Source: Pseudomonas yamanorum
Lineage (GTDB): Bacteria > Pseudomonadota > Gammaproteobacteria > Pseudomonadales > Pseudomonadaceae
Assembly (NCBI RefSeq): GCF_900105735.1
Contig: NZ_LT629793.1
Coordinates: 4,774,001 to 4,838,000, forward strand
Reading direction: 5' to 3'
DNA length: 64,000 bases
Under the pieces are notes generated by a model. The model searched no databases. It was not told the origin of the DNA and saw only the letters and a list, made by a program, of their open reading frames with translations. Below are positions 38,919 to 46,906 of the stretch, one piece after another. How positions within the stretch are numbered: position 1 is the first letter of the stretch; every line of letters starts with the position of its first letter. The position numbers and the translations under genes are program-made.

Positions 38919-39448
38919 CAGATGAAATTACACGCCTGGTGCGCTTCACCTCCAAGGGATTGGATGAAGTGCTGCAGGCAAAGAACCAGGGCTTGAAAGG
39001 CGAAATCACCCACATTGGCGCCGGTACTGGCCGCTACAACCCCGACGGCACCGAAGTTGCCCTGCGTGACGAGCGCCAACGGGTCGCCATTGTGGACTAC
39101 GAGGACTTGGGCGACCGACAACTCAGGATGGCCGCGCTGTTTGATGGCGAGGCTGAGTATGAGATTGGTGAGTTTGGGTTTTACCTCGCCAGTGGGACCT
39201 TGTTGGCGGTGTATTCCGTGGCGGGGAAGTTGCTGACGTATAAAGCGGCTGCGGCTCGGGTGCTGCAGAAGTTCACGTTGGATATTTCGCCGTTGCCGGC
39301 GGAAAGCGTGACTATAGTTGTGGGGAGTGACAACCTAAATATTTTGTTGGGGGAGGATATTGCAGTACTTGCTACAGCGAATATTGACAACATGGCTCGT
39401 CATACTGAATTGCTGTTTCGTGTGATGTCACTGGAATCAGGCCGGTAA
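38915..39448 (+). CDS. Short tail fibre, N-terminal attachment module only
   Basis: A 177-residue protein with the conserved baseplate-attachment domain of P2 gpH-like fibres (MTDEITRLVRFTSKGLDEVLQ, ITHIGAGTGRYNPDGTEVALRDERQR, YEIGEFGFYLASGTLLAVYS). Normal R-type fibres continue for several hundred residues with shaft and tip; here the frame stops after HTELLFRVMSLESGR. A second gene 27 bp downstream may supply the distal part. Its G+C falls toward the 3' end, suggesting a recombination joint at the fibre. Confidence 0.8.
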   Translation: MTDEITRLVRFTSKGLDEVLQAKNQGLKGEITHIGAGTGRYNPDGTEVALRDERQRVAIVDYEDLGDRQLRMAALFDGEAEYEIGEFGFYLASGTLLAVYSVAGKLLTYKAAAARVLQKFTLDISPLPAESVTIVVGSDNLNILLGEDIAVLATANIDNMARHTELLFRVMSLESGR

Positions 39449-39475
39449 GGCATAAATAGTTAAGGAGTATTAAAC

Positions 39476-40096
39476 GTGAGTCTAGAAACGACTATTACAT
39501 CGCTGGTGACGGCGGCGAACAATTTGACCACTGCCGTCAATGGAAAAATCGGTAGTATCAATGCGACGATGGGCGGCGCGTTGGCGCAGTTTAATGAGTG
39601 GCGTAGCCTAAAGGATGTGGAGGGGGATCCGAACTATCCTGGGACCATTCGCAGCACCATTCTTCAGGGCCATGTTTACGGCACAGGTGGTGTCTACGAG
39701 GCGCAGTCGATAGGTGATTTCGTGTCTACAGACTTGGGCTCGAGCGTCAATGTCTATATGCATTTCAAAATTCCATTGAACCTCAACATCAACTCAGAAA
39801 TGTTCTGGTTCAATATCAAAGGTTACAGCTACGGAACGGCGAAAATTATCGATGAGACGTTAGTTGGGTATTGCTATCAACCGAACCGAACACTGCACAA
39901 TGCCTCAACCTTCGGCAATATGACACCTGCTGTTTACGTTGATGCTAATGGCAATATTGTGATGCGGATTTTGATACCCAATATATATTACACCACGGTC
40001 CGTATTGACACTATGCGAGTGGGTAATGGCCGTCTGTTTAATTTGGGTGATATCAAAACCAAGGTTTCGCTGGCTGATACAGTGGTTTTTAGTTAA
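39476..40096 (+). CDS. Candidate distal fibre / receptor-binding protein
   Basis: A 206-residue protein with a GTG start chosen because TAAGGAG lies 8 bases upstream. The N terminus is a probable coiled coil (LETTITSLVTAANNLTTAVNGKIGS) and the rest is beta-rich with many aromatic and Asn residues, such as YMHFKIPLNLNINSEMFWFN and RILIPNIYYTTVRID. The gene is visibly AT-richer than its neighbours, as expected for host-range modules acquired by transfer. No homologue is recognised; the role is inferred from position between fibre base and fibre chaperone. Confidence 0.6.
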   Translation: MSLETTITSLVTAANNLTTAVNGKIGSINATMGGALAQFNEWRSLKDVEGDPNYPGTIRSTILQGHVYGTGGVYEAQSIGDFVSTDLGSSVNVYMHFKIPLNLNINSEMFWFNIKGYSYGTAKIIDETLVGYCYQPNRTLHNASTFGNMTPAVYVDANGNIVMRILIPNIYYTTVRIDTMRVGNGRLFNLGDIKTKVSLADTVVFS

Positions 40097-40107
40097 GGAG
40101 AGAGAAC

Positions 40108-40365
40108 ATGTCTGAGACATTTAACGCCGAGAATCCAGCGGCTGGTATTGCGGTACCGACACCTGAAATTGAATGGGCAGCCGTTCGTTCTCGTCGCGAT
40201 CAACTATTGCGCGCAACTGACTTCACTCAATTGCCGGACTATCCAGCGACCGACGCGCAGCGAACAACCGTAGCGTCATACCGAAAGGCGTTGCGTGATA
40301 TTCCTGAGCAGGTGGCAGAGCCTTCGAAGCTTGTATGGCCCGTACTACCCACCTTCCTGAAATAA
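40108..40365 (+). CDS. Tail fibre assembly chaperone
   Basis: An 85-residue protein with the tail-fibre chaperone pattern WAAVRSRRDQLLRATDFTQLPDYP...YRKALRDIPEQ...WPVLPTF. It would fold or attach the fibre. GGAGAGAG precedes the ATG. Two terminator-like hairpins follow directly, closing the baseplate-fibre block. Confidence 0.75.
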   Translation: MSETFNAENPAAGIAVPTPEIEWAAVRSRRDQLLRATDFTQLPDYPATDAQRTTVASYRKALRDIPEQVAEPSKLVWPVLPTFLK

Positions 40366-40368
40366 CCC

Positions 40369-40389
40369 ACCGCGAAAGCGGTTTTTTTT
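40369..40389 (+). terminator. Terminator-like hairpin after the fibre chaperone gene
   Basis: ACCGC/GCGGT stem with a GAAA tetraloop and eight T. It lies inside the tailocin, between fibre and sheath genes. Confidence 0.75.
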
Positions 40390-40397
40390 CGCCCGCC

Positions 40398-40430
40398 CAA
40401 AGCCCCTCTCGCAGGGGCTTTGGCGTTTTT
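40398..40430 (+). terminator. Second terminator-like hairpin before the sheath block
   Basis: CAAAGCCCCT pairs perfectly with AGGGGCTTTG (loop CTCGC), followed by GCGTTTTT. It lies only 9 bp after the first hairpin. Confidence 0.7.
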
Positions 40431-40449
40431 CACCCGGAGAATTCCACTC

Positions 40450-40623
40450 ATGCTCAACCGCCAAACCTACACCGTCCTCATTCCATTCCCCACCGGCAAC
40501 GGCCACTGGTCTACCGCCGGCCAGGAACTGGAACTGCTGGACGTCGAAGCATCCGCCCTGCGCACCGCTGGCCGTCTGGAACTCACCAGCGTCCTCAACT
40601 CCACTCCCAAGAAGGCTGAATAA
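40450..40623 (+). CDS. Small protein before the sheath gene
   Basis: A 57-residue protein, MLNRQTYTVLIPFPTGNGHW at the N terminus and ELTSVLNSTPKKAE at the C terminus. It is 2 bp before the sheath gene and preceded by CCGGAGAATT. Similar small genes precede the sheath in other contractile tails; in the Mu-like module downstream the equivalent place is taken by a DUF2635 protein. No function can be stated. Confidence 0.6.
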   Translation: MLNRQTYTVLIPFPTGNGHWSTAGQELELLDVEASALRTAGRLELTSVLNSTPKKAE

Positions 40624-40625
40624 CC

Positions 40626-41792
40626 ATGGCTGAGGTTTTGAACTTCGAGCACAACGGCATCACCGTGAATGCCACCGAATCCCCCGAGGCCATGGGTGGC
40701 CTGGGCGATAACGTCATCGGCCTGGTGGGCACTGCCCCCAACGCCCACGCGTCGATCCCGAAAAACGCCCCGTTCCGCATCAACAGCTTCACCACCCAGG
40801 CGCTGCTGGACCCTACCGGCGCTGAAACCGGCACGCTGTTCCACGCCGTGTATCAGATCCTCAAAGTGGTCAAGGTGCCGGTCTACGTAGTGATCGTCGA
40901 CGAGGGCACCACCCCGGCCGACACCCTCAATAACGTAATCGGCGGTGAAGAGCCGGTCACCGGCCGCAAACTGGGCCTGGCCTCCCTGGCCAGCGTCCCC
41001 GAAGACCTGACCATCATCGGCGCCCCGGGATTCACCGGCACCAAAGCCGTGGCCGGCGAATTTGCCTCCTTCGGCAAGCGCATCAAGGCCCGTGTGGTGC
41101 TGGATGGCAAGGACGCAACCGTCGCCGATCAGGTGATCTACAGCGGCGAACTGGGCGGTGCCGACCTCGGTTTCGACCGTTGCCTGCTGGTGCACAACAT
41201 GCCGTCGGTGTACTCCAAGGCCGCGAAGAAAAATGTGTTTCTGGCCCCGTCGTCCCTGGCCATCGCTGCACTGGCCAAGGTTAAGCAGTGGGAAAGCCCG
41301 GGCAATCAGGTGACCTTCGCCGAAGACGTTTCCCGCGTGGTTGAGTACAACATCCTCGACACCTCCACCGAAGGCGACCTGCTCAACCGCTACGGCGTGA
41401 GCTACTACGCCCGCACCATCCTCGGCGGTTTCTCGCTGCTGGGTAACCGCTCCATTACCGGCAAGTTCATCAGCTACGTGGGCCTGGAAGACGCCATCAG
41501 CCGCAAGCTGGTCAAGGCCGGCCAGAAAGCCATGGCCAAGAACCTCACCAAGTCGTTCATGGACCAGGAGGTCAAGCGCATCAACGACTGGCTGCAAACC
41601 CTGGTCGCCGACGAAACCATCCCCGGCGGCAGCGTGTACCTGCACCCGGAACTGAACAGTGTCGAGAAGTACAAGAACGGCACCTGGTTCATCGTCATCG
41701 ACTACGGCCGCTACGCGCCGAACGAACACATGATTTATCAACTCAACGCCCGCGATGAAATCATCGAGCAGTTCCTGGAGGACGTTCTCTAA
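40626..41792 (+). CDS. Contractile tail sheath, P2 FI-like (module 1)
   Basis: A 388-residue sheath protein. N-terminal HNGITVNATESPEAMGGLGDNVIGLVGTAP and the C-terminal core IPGGSVYLHPELNSVEKYKNG and GRYAPNEHMIYQLNARDEIIEQFLEDVL match the P2 FI/R-pyocin sheath. The segment DVSRVVEYNILDTSTEGDLLNRYGVSYYAR is the conserved fold. It surrounds the tube and contracts to drive it into the target. Its stop overlaps the tube start as TAATG, giving similar yields of both. Confidence 0.93.
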   Translation: MAEVLNFEHNGITVNATESPEAMGGLGDNVIGLVGTAPNAHASIPKNAPFRINSFTTQALLDPTGAETGTLFHAVYQILKVVKVPVYVVIVDEGTTPADTLNNVIGGEEPVTGRKLGLASLASVPEDLTIIGAPGFTGTKAVAGEFASFGKRIKARVVLDGKDATVADQVIYSGELGGADLGFDRCLLVHNMPSVYSKAAKKNVFLAPSSLAIAALAKVKQWESPGNQVTFAEDVSRVVEYNILDTSTEGDLLNRYGVSYYARTILGGFSLLGNRSITGKFISYVGLEDAISRKLVKAGQKAMAKNLTKSFMDQEVKRINDWLQTLVADETIPGGSVYLHPELNSVEKYKNGTWFIVIDYGRYAPNEHMIYQLNARDEIIEQFLEDVL

Positions 41793-42298
41793 TGTTTACC
41801 AACCGTGTAAGACAGGCCATTGCGGCCACCCTTCAAGGCCTGCCGTTGTCCGCAACCGTGGAAGAATTCACTCCGCCGAAGATTGAGTTCGAGATGGAAG
41901 CCATGGCCGGCGGACGCTTTATCGCCGAGGAAATGGCCAAGAGCGCCAAGGTGCTGAATGCCAAGCTGATCCTGCAAGGCGCCGGCCCGGAAATCATGCT
42001 GGCCTTGGGCGTGCGCCTGGGTGACGACATCCTGCTGAACGTGCGTGAAGCCGGCCAGGACCAGGATGGCCGCACCTATTTCACCTATCACACCGTCGGC
42101 GGCAAGCTCAAATCCCTGGAGGAAGCGAAGCTGAAGATGGGTGAGAAGGCGACCACCACCCTGGAGCTGTCCTGCCGCACCTACAACCGCCTGGAAAACG
42201 GCATCCCGGTAATCGACATCGACGTGCGTACCCAGAAGTTCGTGCTCAACGGCGTCGACATTCTCGGCGATGCCCGCCGCGCGGTACTGATGCCGTAA
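41792..42298 (+). CDS. Tail tube, P2 FII-like (module 1)
   Basis: A 168-residue major tube protein. MFTNRVRQAIAATLQGLPLSATVEEFTPPKIEFEMEAMAGG and LSCRTYNRLENGIPVIDIDV are the FII family core. It forms the stacked hexameric tube. A perfect 9-bp hairpin follows 7 bp after the stop and probably stabilises the 3' end of a sheath-tube message or lowers read-through to later genes. Confidence 0.92.
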   Translation: MFTNRVRQAIAATLQGLPLSATVEEFTPPKIEFEMEAMAGGRFIAEEMAKSAKVLNAKLILQGAGPEIMLALGVRLGDDILLNVREAGQDQDGRTYFTYHTVGGKLKSLEEAKLKMGEKATTTLELSCRTYNRLENGIPVIDIDVRTQKFVLNGVDILGDARRAVLMP

Positions 42299-42304
42299 GC
42301 CCCC

Positions 42305-42326
42305 GGGAGCGGGTTTGCCCGCTCCC
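42305..42326 (+). other. Perfect 9-bp stem-loop after the tube gene
   Basis: GGGAGCGGG pairs with CCCGCTCCC around TTTG. There is no T-tract, so it is not a classical terminator. An RNA-stabilising or processing element is the likeliest role. Confidence 0.6.
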
Positions 42327-42349
42327 ATACTTCATCAAGGAATTGACTC

Positions 42350-42931
42350 ATGGCCTGGATGCCTCCGCTGCACATCCTGCTGTCGTCGATCACCGCCGAC
42401 ACTGGCGCGACGATCGAGCAGATTCAACTCAAGCCGTTGTTCTACGCCGCGCAAAAAGACGCGCTGGCCCGTGCCGGTGATGATGAGGACGACCAGTTTT
42501 TCGAACTGGCGAAACTCGCCACCGGCCTGTCGGAAAAGGAACTCGACCAACTCAAGCGTCCGGACTACGTGACCATCGCGCAATACGTGCATGACATGTC
42601 GACCCGCCCGGCCTCGTTCTTCCTGGACGAGTCCCGTGAGCCTGGCGACTCCAGCATCACCGAACAGGTGAAGCTGCTGCTGCCGCTGAACGCAGCGGGC
42701 CGAACCCTGACCGATGTGACCCTGGAAATGCCTGCCCTGCGCGCCACCAAAGTGATGAAAAAACTCACCACGGCCAAGGAACGCGCCGAGTTCATCACTG
42801 CCCATTGTTCCGGCCTGATGATCCCCGACCTGGCGGACCTGACCGTGCCCGACTGGACCGAACTGCAGGAGCGCATCGACGATTTTTTAAATCAACCGGC
42901 GGCCTTCTTTCGGAGCGCGACATCGAAGTAA
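42350..42931 (+). CDS. Tail assembly chaperone, short form (gpE-like)
   Basis: A 193-residue protein between tube and tape-measure genes, the place of P2 gpE. The zero-frame product ends FLNQPAAFFRSATSK. A slippery heptamer T TTT TTA at 42883-42889 near its 3' end lets ribosomes move to the -1 frame and make a longer product. The region 1-180 is mostly helical (IEQIQLKPLFYAAQKDALARA, KVMKKLTTAKERAEFITAHC). Confidence 0.8.
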   Translation: MAWMPPLHILLSSITADTGATIEQIQLKPLFYAAQKDALARAGDDEDDQFFELAKLATGLSEKELDQLKRPDYVTIAQYVHDMSTRPASFFLDESREPGDSSITEQVKLLLPLNAAGRTLTDVTLEMPALRATKVMKKLTTAKERAEFITAHCSGLMIPDLADLTVPDWTELQERIDDFLNQPAAFFRSATSK

Positions 42932-43053
42932 TCCTCGACGTCGTGCCGCTGGTTTACTCGGTGAACGAAGCGGAAATCCTGGACTGGGAAGTCGGAAAAG
43001 CATTGCGCCGCTACGACATCGCGATCACTCGCCTTGGCGTCAAACAGGAGTAG
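42350..43053 (+). CDS. Tail assembly chaperone, -1 frameshift long form (gpE-E'-like)
   Basis: Programmed -1 slippage at TTTTTTA (42883-42889) joins the short form to FKSTGGLLSERDIEVILDVV...DWEVGKALRRYDIAITRLGVKQE, giving about 234 residues. The heptamer is in phase with the zero frame (GAT TTT TTA), the X XXY YYZ rule. The extension has protein-like composition and stops 6 bp before the tape-measure gene. Frameshifted chaperone pairs coat the tape measure in lambda (gpG/GT) and P2 (E/E'). Confidence 0.8.
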
Positions 43054-43059
43054 AGCGGG

Positions 43060-44475
43060 ATGCAGATTAACTATGCGCTGGCATTTGCCGGGCAAACGTA
43101 TGACCGAGGGCTTTCGAGGGACTTGTCACCGGCGGCCGAGGATTTGACCGGGCCTGCCTCCCTGGATGCGGTGCCTGCCGCACTGACGGATCTTAGCCTG
43201 GCGCTGGCCAGTGCCAGCCTCGAAATCAACGGCCTGACCCTGGAGCAGGTGCGGCTGCGCGAGACCCTCGAAACGCTCAACAGCACGTTGTTCATTAACG
43301 GCCACTCGCTGGAGACCAAGACGGTCGATGTCGCCGCTGGCGCACCGAAGGGCGAGCAAAAGGACCCAGCAACGGCCTCCGATTCCTGGGTGGACAAGGG
43401 CCTCAAGGCCGGGGCCGATATCGGGAAGGATTTGGGTTCGAGCCTGTTGGATACGGTCAAGACCCGAGTGATCGGCAATCTGGTCGATGTGACGTTCGGC
43501 AGGATTCCCGGAGTAGGGAAACTGTTCAAGGACGGGGGGCTTGATAAAGACAAGGACAAGGGTGGCGACAAGCAATGTTGCCCTGGCACCACCGGCCCAC
43601 TTGAAACGGCGGCCGCACAGTTACCCGAAAGCGTTGGAGAGACGATCCGCAAGAAAGACAAAGCGCGCACCCCCGGGAATTTGAAGAAGCGGCGCGTCAA
43701 GCTTCCCAAGCCTGGCCAAACGGTTCCGCGTGAATCGAAGGCAACCGTCGATGGCAAAGCCGCGGATCTCAAACCTCTTCATCTTCCCGCCTCGGCAAAT
43801 GCCGCGCCCCAGCTCAATGCGATGGGCCAGCCGCTTGTTCCGTTCTCTGCCAAACAGGCCGCCCAGGCGTCGACCAACCTCCCTGGTAATTACGCAGCGC
43901 CGTCGGCAAACCGCCGTGTGGCGCGCGGTGCAGGCAAAGGCCTGGCCGCGAGTTTATCGGGAGTGTTTGCCAGACTGGAATCGGTAGGCACCCGCCGCCT
44001 CGGCCCGTTGAAGTACGTCGACACCGCCATGGATATGGTGCAGGGCGTGCGCAATGGCGACGCAAAAGCGGTCGCCTCCGGCCTCAGCACCGCGGGCGGC
44101 GCCTGGGCGGGAGCCTCCGCCGGCGCCGCTATCGGCACCCTGATTTTTCCCGGTGTCGGCACTGCTGTCGGCGGCGCCATCGGTGGTTTGTTGGGCAGCG
44201 AGGCGGGCACCTGGCTCGGTGACAAGTTGTTCGGCCCAAGTGATCGTCTGCCATCACCCAACACGGTAAGCAAGGAACTCAGTAGCGCCAGCACCGACAA
44301 CCTGCAGATCACCATCGCGCCAAGCATTCAGATCAGCGGTGTAAGTCTTGCCGATGCCCAACCCATCATCGATGGCGTGATTCAGGCGCTGCAATACCAA
44401 ACCTTACCGATACTGACCGACGCCTTGAGCGTGCGGCGTAACGCATCGCTGACTGATTTAAGGGGATATGCCTGA
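43060..44475 (+). CDS. Tail tape-measure protein, module 1
   Basis: A 471-residue protein, short for a tape measure, following the chaperone and preceding gpU. It has helical segments (LSLALASASLEINGLTLEQVRLRETLETLNSTL) and Lys/Pro-rich linkers. A glycine-zipper hydrophobic region lies at about residues 346-380 (AGASAGAAIGTLIFPGVG, GGAIGGLLGSEAGTW), which could insert into the target membrane. At about 0.15 nm per helical residue it would specify a tail near 70 nm; this is an estimate. Its stop overlaps gpU. Confidence 0.8.
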   Translation: MQINYALAFAGQTYDRGLSRDLSPAAEDLTGPASLDAVPAALTDLSLALASASLEINGLTLEQVRLRETLETLNSTLFINGHSLETKTVDVAAGAPKGEQKDPATASDSWVDKGLKAGADIGKDLGSSLLDTVKTRVIGNLVDVTFGRIPGVGKLFKDGGLDKDKDKGGDKQCCPGTTGPLETAAAQLPESVGETIRKKDKARTPGNLKKRRVKLPKPGQTVPRESKATVDGKAADLKPLHLPASANAAPQLNAMGQPLVPFSAKQAAQASTNLPGNYAAPSANRRVARGAGKGLAASLSGVFARLESVGTRRLGPLKYVDTAMDMVQGVRNGDAKAVASGLSTAGGAWAGASAGAAIGTLIFPGVGTAVGGAIGGLLGSEAGTWLGDKLFGPSDRLPSPNTVSKELSSASTDNLQITIAPSIQISGVSLADAQPIIDGVIQALQYQTLPILTDALSVRRNASLTDLRGYA

Positions 44476-44858
44476 TGCGACAGCAAATGGTACTGGGGGA
44501 TTTTATTTTCGGGTTGTCGCGCGGGTTTGCCTATTCCGGTCTCAACCGCCTCACGGACGGTGGCTGGGCGAATCTGGAGATTATTGCCAGCAAGCCGCAG
44601 TCGCGGCAGAAAGGGCAAAACCTGGAAAAGCTCACGTTCACAGGTAAAGCCGCGTACGCCGTGGGCATGCAACGCCTGGACGAGCTGCGCGCCCTGCAGA
44701 ATGGTCGGGCGCCGCTGCCATTGGTGGACGGTATCGGTCGTAACTGGGGACTGTGGCGCATCACCTCGGTCACGGAAGAACAGTCCTGTGTAATCGATGA
44801 CGGCACCGCTCTGGTGATCGGCTGGACACTGGTGCTGGAGGAGTTCGTCAATGCGTAG
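44475..44858 (+). CDS. Tail protein, P2 gpU-like
   Basis: A 127-residue protein with the gpU pattern: MRQQMVLGDFIFGLSRGFAYSGLNR, LEKLTFTGKAAYAVGMQRLDELRAL and NWGLWRITSVTEEQS. It caps or organises the tail near the baseplate. It overlaps the tape-measure gene by 1 base and the gpX gene by 8 bases. Confidence 0.87.
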   Translation: MRQQMVLGDFIFGLSRGFAYSGLNRLTDGGWANLEIIASKPQSRQKGQNLEKLTFTGKAAYAVGMQRLDELRALQNGRAPLPLVDGIGRNWGLWRITSVTEEQSCVIDDGTALVIGWTLVLEEFVNA

Positions 44859-45063
44859 AGTGCGAAGTATTGCCGGTGACTCGGTCAACCTGCTGCTCTA
44901 CCGCGAGCTTGGCCGCTGCGATGACATGGCTGAAGAAAACCTCTGGCGCTTGAATCCCGACCTTGCCGAGCAGGGCCCGGTCTTGCCGGCGGGTGTTTGG
45001 GTAATCGTGCCCGAAGTGGAGTCGCGCCCGGTTGCGGTGCGCCCGGTGTCGGCCTGGGATTAA
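44851..45063 (+). CDS. Tail protein X (LysM-like)
   Basis: A 70-residue gpX-like protein: MRRVRSIAGDSVNLLLYRELGRCDD...WRLNPDLAEQGPVLPAGVWVIVPEV. The pattern is LysM-related. It overlaps gpU, and the start at 44851 follows its own Shine-Dalgarno inside gpU. Confidence 0.87.
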   Translation: MRRVRSIAGDSVNLLLYRELGRCDDMAEENLWRLNPDLAEQGPVLPAGVWVIVPEVESRPVAVRPVSAWD

Positions 45064-45072
45064 GGAGGTTTC

Positions 45073-46083
45073 ATGGCAATGGGATTTACCCCGATCGTCG
45101 AGTTCTACGGCGCCAACGCGGCCCTGCTCAACGAGCGAATCATGCAGTGGAGCCATACGGATACCACCGGTATTGAATCTGACCAGTTGGAACTCACCCT
45201 CAACATCGAAGGCCTGGAAGGCTTGCCGAGCCTGAGCGGGAAGATCGGTTTTCGGGCGGGCTACCTGGAGACGGGGCTGGTGGAAAAGGGCGAGTTTGTG
45301 GTTACCCATCTAACGCCGTTCCTGTTTCCCATGCGCCTGGTGGTGGGAGCCACCGCAGCTCCGTTCAGTGTGCAGGATCAAACCGGCTATCGGCAGCGTC
45401 GTTCCGCCAGTTACGGGCCGACGACCCTGGGGGCGCTGTTCCGCCAACTGGTGACCCGCCACGGCTTTTCACCCCGTGTTGCGCCGAGTCTGGAGGGTAT
45501 TTTCATTCCCCATATCGATCAGTCCAATGAAAGCGACATGGCCTTTATCACCCGTCTTGCCGGGAAGTACGGTGGGGTCAGCAAGCCCTTCAACGAGCTG
45601 TATGTACTGGCTGACAGCGGGCAGGTCAAAACGCTTTCTGGGCAGATGCTGCCGGAGGTAAAACTCTCCGTGACCCTGAACAACCGCCCCGGCGACCAGG
45701 CATTTATCAGCGCCAAGTTTGAGGAGAAAGCCCGCGCTAAATACGCCGGCTGCCAAACCAGTTGGTGGGATGCGGCGGCAGGCAAGCTGCGAGTAGTCCA
45801 GGTCGGAGTTGCCCCGTTCACGGTCCTGCGCCAGCGCTATCAGAGCGAAAATGAAGCCCGGGTGGTGGCGGAGCGCGAGTTGGGCCGGGCCAGCCTTAAA
45901 GGACGAACGCTGACCATTGATTGCCCAGGTAACCCATTGCTGGCGGCCGAAGGTCTTTTGCTGCTGGACGAGACTTGGCCGACGTACATGCAAGGACGGT
46001 GGTCGATCAAAACGGTGACGCATACCGGGGTGCCGAAGACGGGCTATCGCAGTTCGATTGTCGCCAGTGGTTTGACGGTCTAG
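45073..46083 (+). CDS. Baseplate hub / late control protein, P2 gpD-like
   Basis: A 336-residue gpD-family hub protein that sits at the tube-spike junction. MGFTPIVEFYGANAALLNERI, ETGLVEKGEFVVTHLTPF and HIDQSNESDMAFITRLAGKYGG are characteristic. TAAGGAGGTTTC gives a strong ribosome-binding site. In R-pyocins a lysozyme gene follows gpD; here a terminator-like hairpin follows and the Mu-like module starts. Confidence 0.9.
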   Translation: MAMGFTPIVEFYGANAALLNERIMQWSHTDTTGIESDQLELTLNIEGLEGLPSLSGKIGFRAGYLETGLVEKGEFVVTHLTPFLFPMRLVVGATAAPFSVQDQTGYRQRRSASYGPTTLGALFRQLVTRHGFSPRVAPSLEGIFIPHIDQSNESDMAFITRLAGKYGGVSKPFNELYVLADSGQVKTLSGQMLPEVKLSVTLNNRPGDQAFISAKFEEKARAKYAGCQTSWWDAAAGKLRVVQVGVAPFTVLRQRYQSENEARVVAERELGRASLKGRTLTIDCPGNPLLAAEGLLLLDETWPTYMQGRWSIKTVTHTGVPKTGYRSSIVASGLTV

Positions 46084-46102
46084 CCGCTCCCCCTTTAACC
46101 AA

Positions 46103-46126
46103 GCCCGCTCCCGAGCGGGTTTTTTA
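46103..46126 (+). terminator. Terminator-like hairpin between the two tail modules
   Basis: GCCCGCTC pairs with GAGCGGGT around CC and is followed by six T. It lies in the 59-bp gap between gpD and the first Mu-like gene. No promoter could be recognised in the remaining gap. Confidence 0.8.
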
Positions 46127-46142
46127 TTGCCCGGTGACCCCC

Positions 46143-46727
46143 ATGAAGATCACCCCGTTACTGACTCACCTGCGTGATCACTGCCCCGGTTTCAACCAAC
46201 AGGTGCACGCTGGCCTCGATCTCGATGCCCTGCAAACCCTGCCCGGTGCACCCACTGCGGTCGTTACGCCGATCACTGACGCAGCCACCGCGAACAGTTC
46301 GCAAAACACCACCCGGCAAACTATCCGCGAGCATTTTGGCGTGGTGCTGGTACTCGACCTGGTGGACGGCCAACAAGCCCTGGCCATGGACCAACTCCAC
46401 GCTCTGCGCGCCGAAGTCTGGCGCGCCCTGGTGGGATTCAAGCCCGAGCGCTTCTACGAGCCCATCCAATACGAAGGCGGCGACTGGCTGCTGTTGACGA
46501 AGACCCGCGGGCTCTACCGGCTGCGCTTTTTCGCCGAGTTCCAACTGGGACGCAACCTCAGCACACAGCCAGCCGAAACCTGGCTCGAGCTTGAGCTGGA
46601 CGCTCTGCCGTCCTTCAACGGGGTGACGGTGCGGGTCGATGCCATCGACCCGGCCGACCCCAATCTGCAACGCCCAGGCCCCGACGGGCGCCTGGAAATG
46701 ACGTTTTCTGCCGAGGTAAAACCATGA
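46143..46727 (+). CDS. Mu gp37-like tail protein (module 2)
   Basis: A 194-residue protein in the place of Mu gp37, directly before the gp38 (DUF2635) and sheath genes. MKITPLLTHLRDHCPGFNQQVHAGLDLDAL and VRVDAIDPADPNLQRPGPDGRLEMTFSAEVKP mark its ends. It is probably a tail terminator. Its stop overlaps the next start as ATGA. The start follows GGTGACCCCC, a modest ribosome-binding site. Confidence 0.78.
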   Translation: MKITPLLTHLRDHCPGFNQQVHAGLDLDALQTLPGAPTAVVTPITDAATANSSQNTTRQTIREHFGVVLVLDLVDGQQALAMDQLHALRAEVWRALVGFKPERFYEPIQYEGGDWLLLTKTRGLYRLRFFAEFQLGRNLSTQPAETWLELELDALPSFNGVTVRVDAIDPADPNLQRPGPDGRLEMTFSAEVKP

Positions 46728-46906
46728 GCAAACGCATCACCGTACTGCCGGTTGCCGGCCGTGCCGTACCTGACCCGGAGGCGGGCGATCTGTTGCCCGC
46801 CGAAGGCCGCGAAGTCCCGGACAACGCCTGGTGGCGTCGACGTCTGGCCGATGGCGACATCACAACCAAAGCCGTCAAGGCGGCAAAACCACAGGGAGCC
46901 AAATAA
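46724..46906 (+). CDS. DUF2635 (Mu gp38-like) small protein
   Basis: A 60-residue protein with the DUF2635 pattern [42 protein letters not shown]. It lies between gp37 and sheath, overlapping both by 1-4 bases. Its function is not established. Confidence 0.82.
   Translation: MSKRITVLPVAGRAVPDPEAGDLLPAEGREVPDNAWWRRRLADGDITTKAVKAAKPQGAK

Noticed and set aside
42305..42326. Terminator after the module 1 tube gene
   Set aside because: The stem is perfect but there is no T-tract, so it is listed as a stem-loop only.
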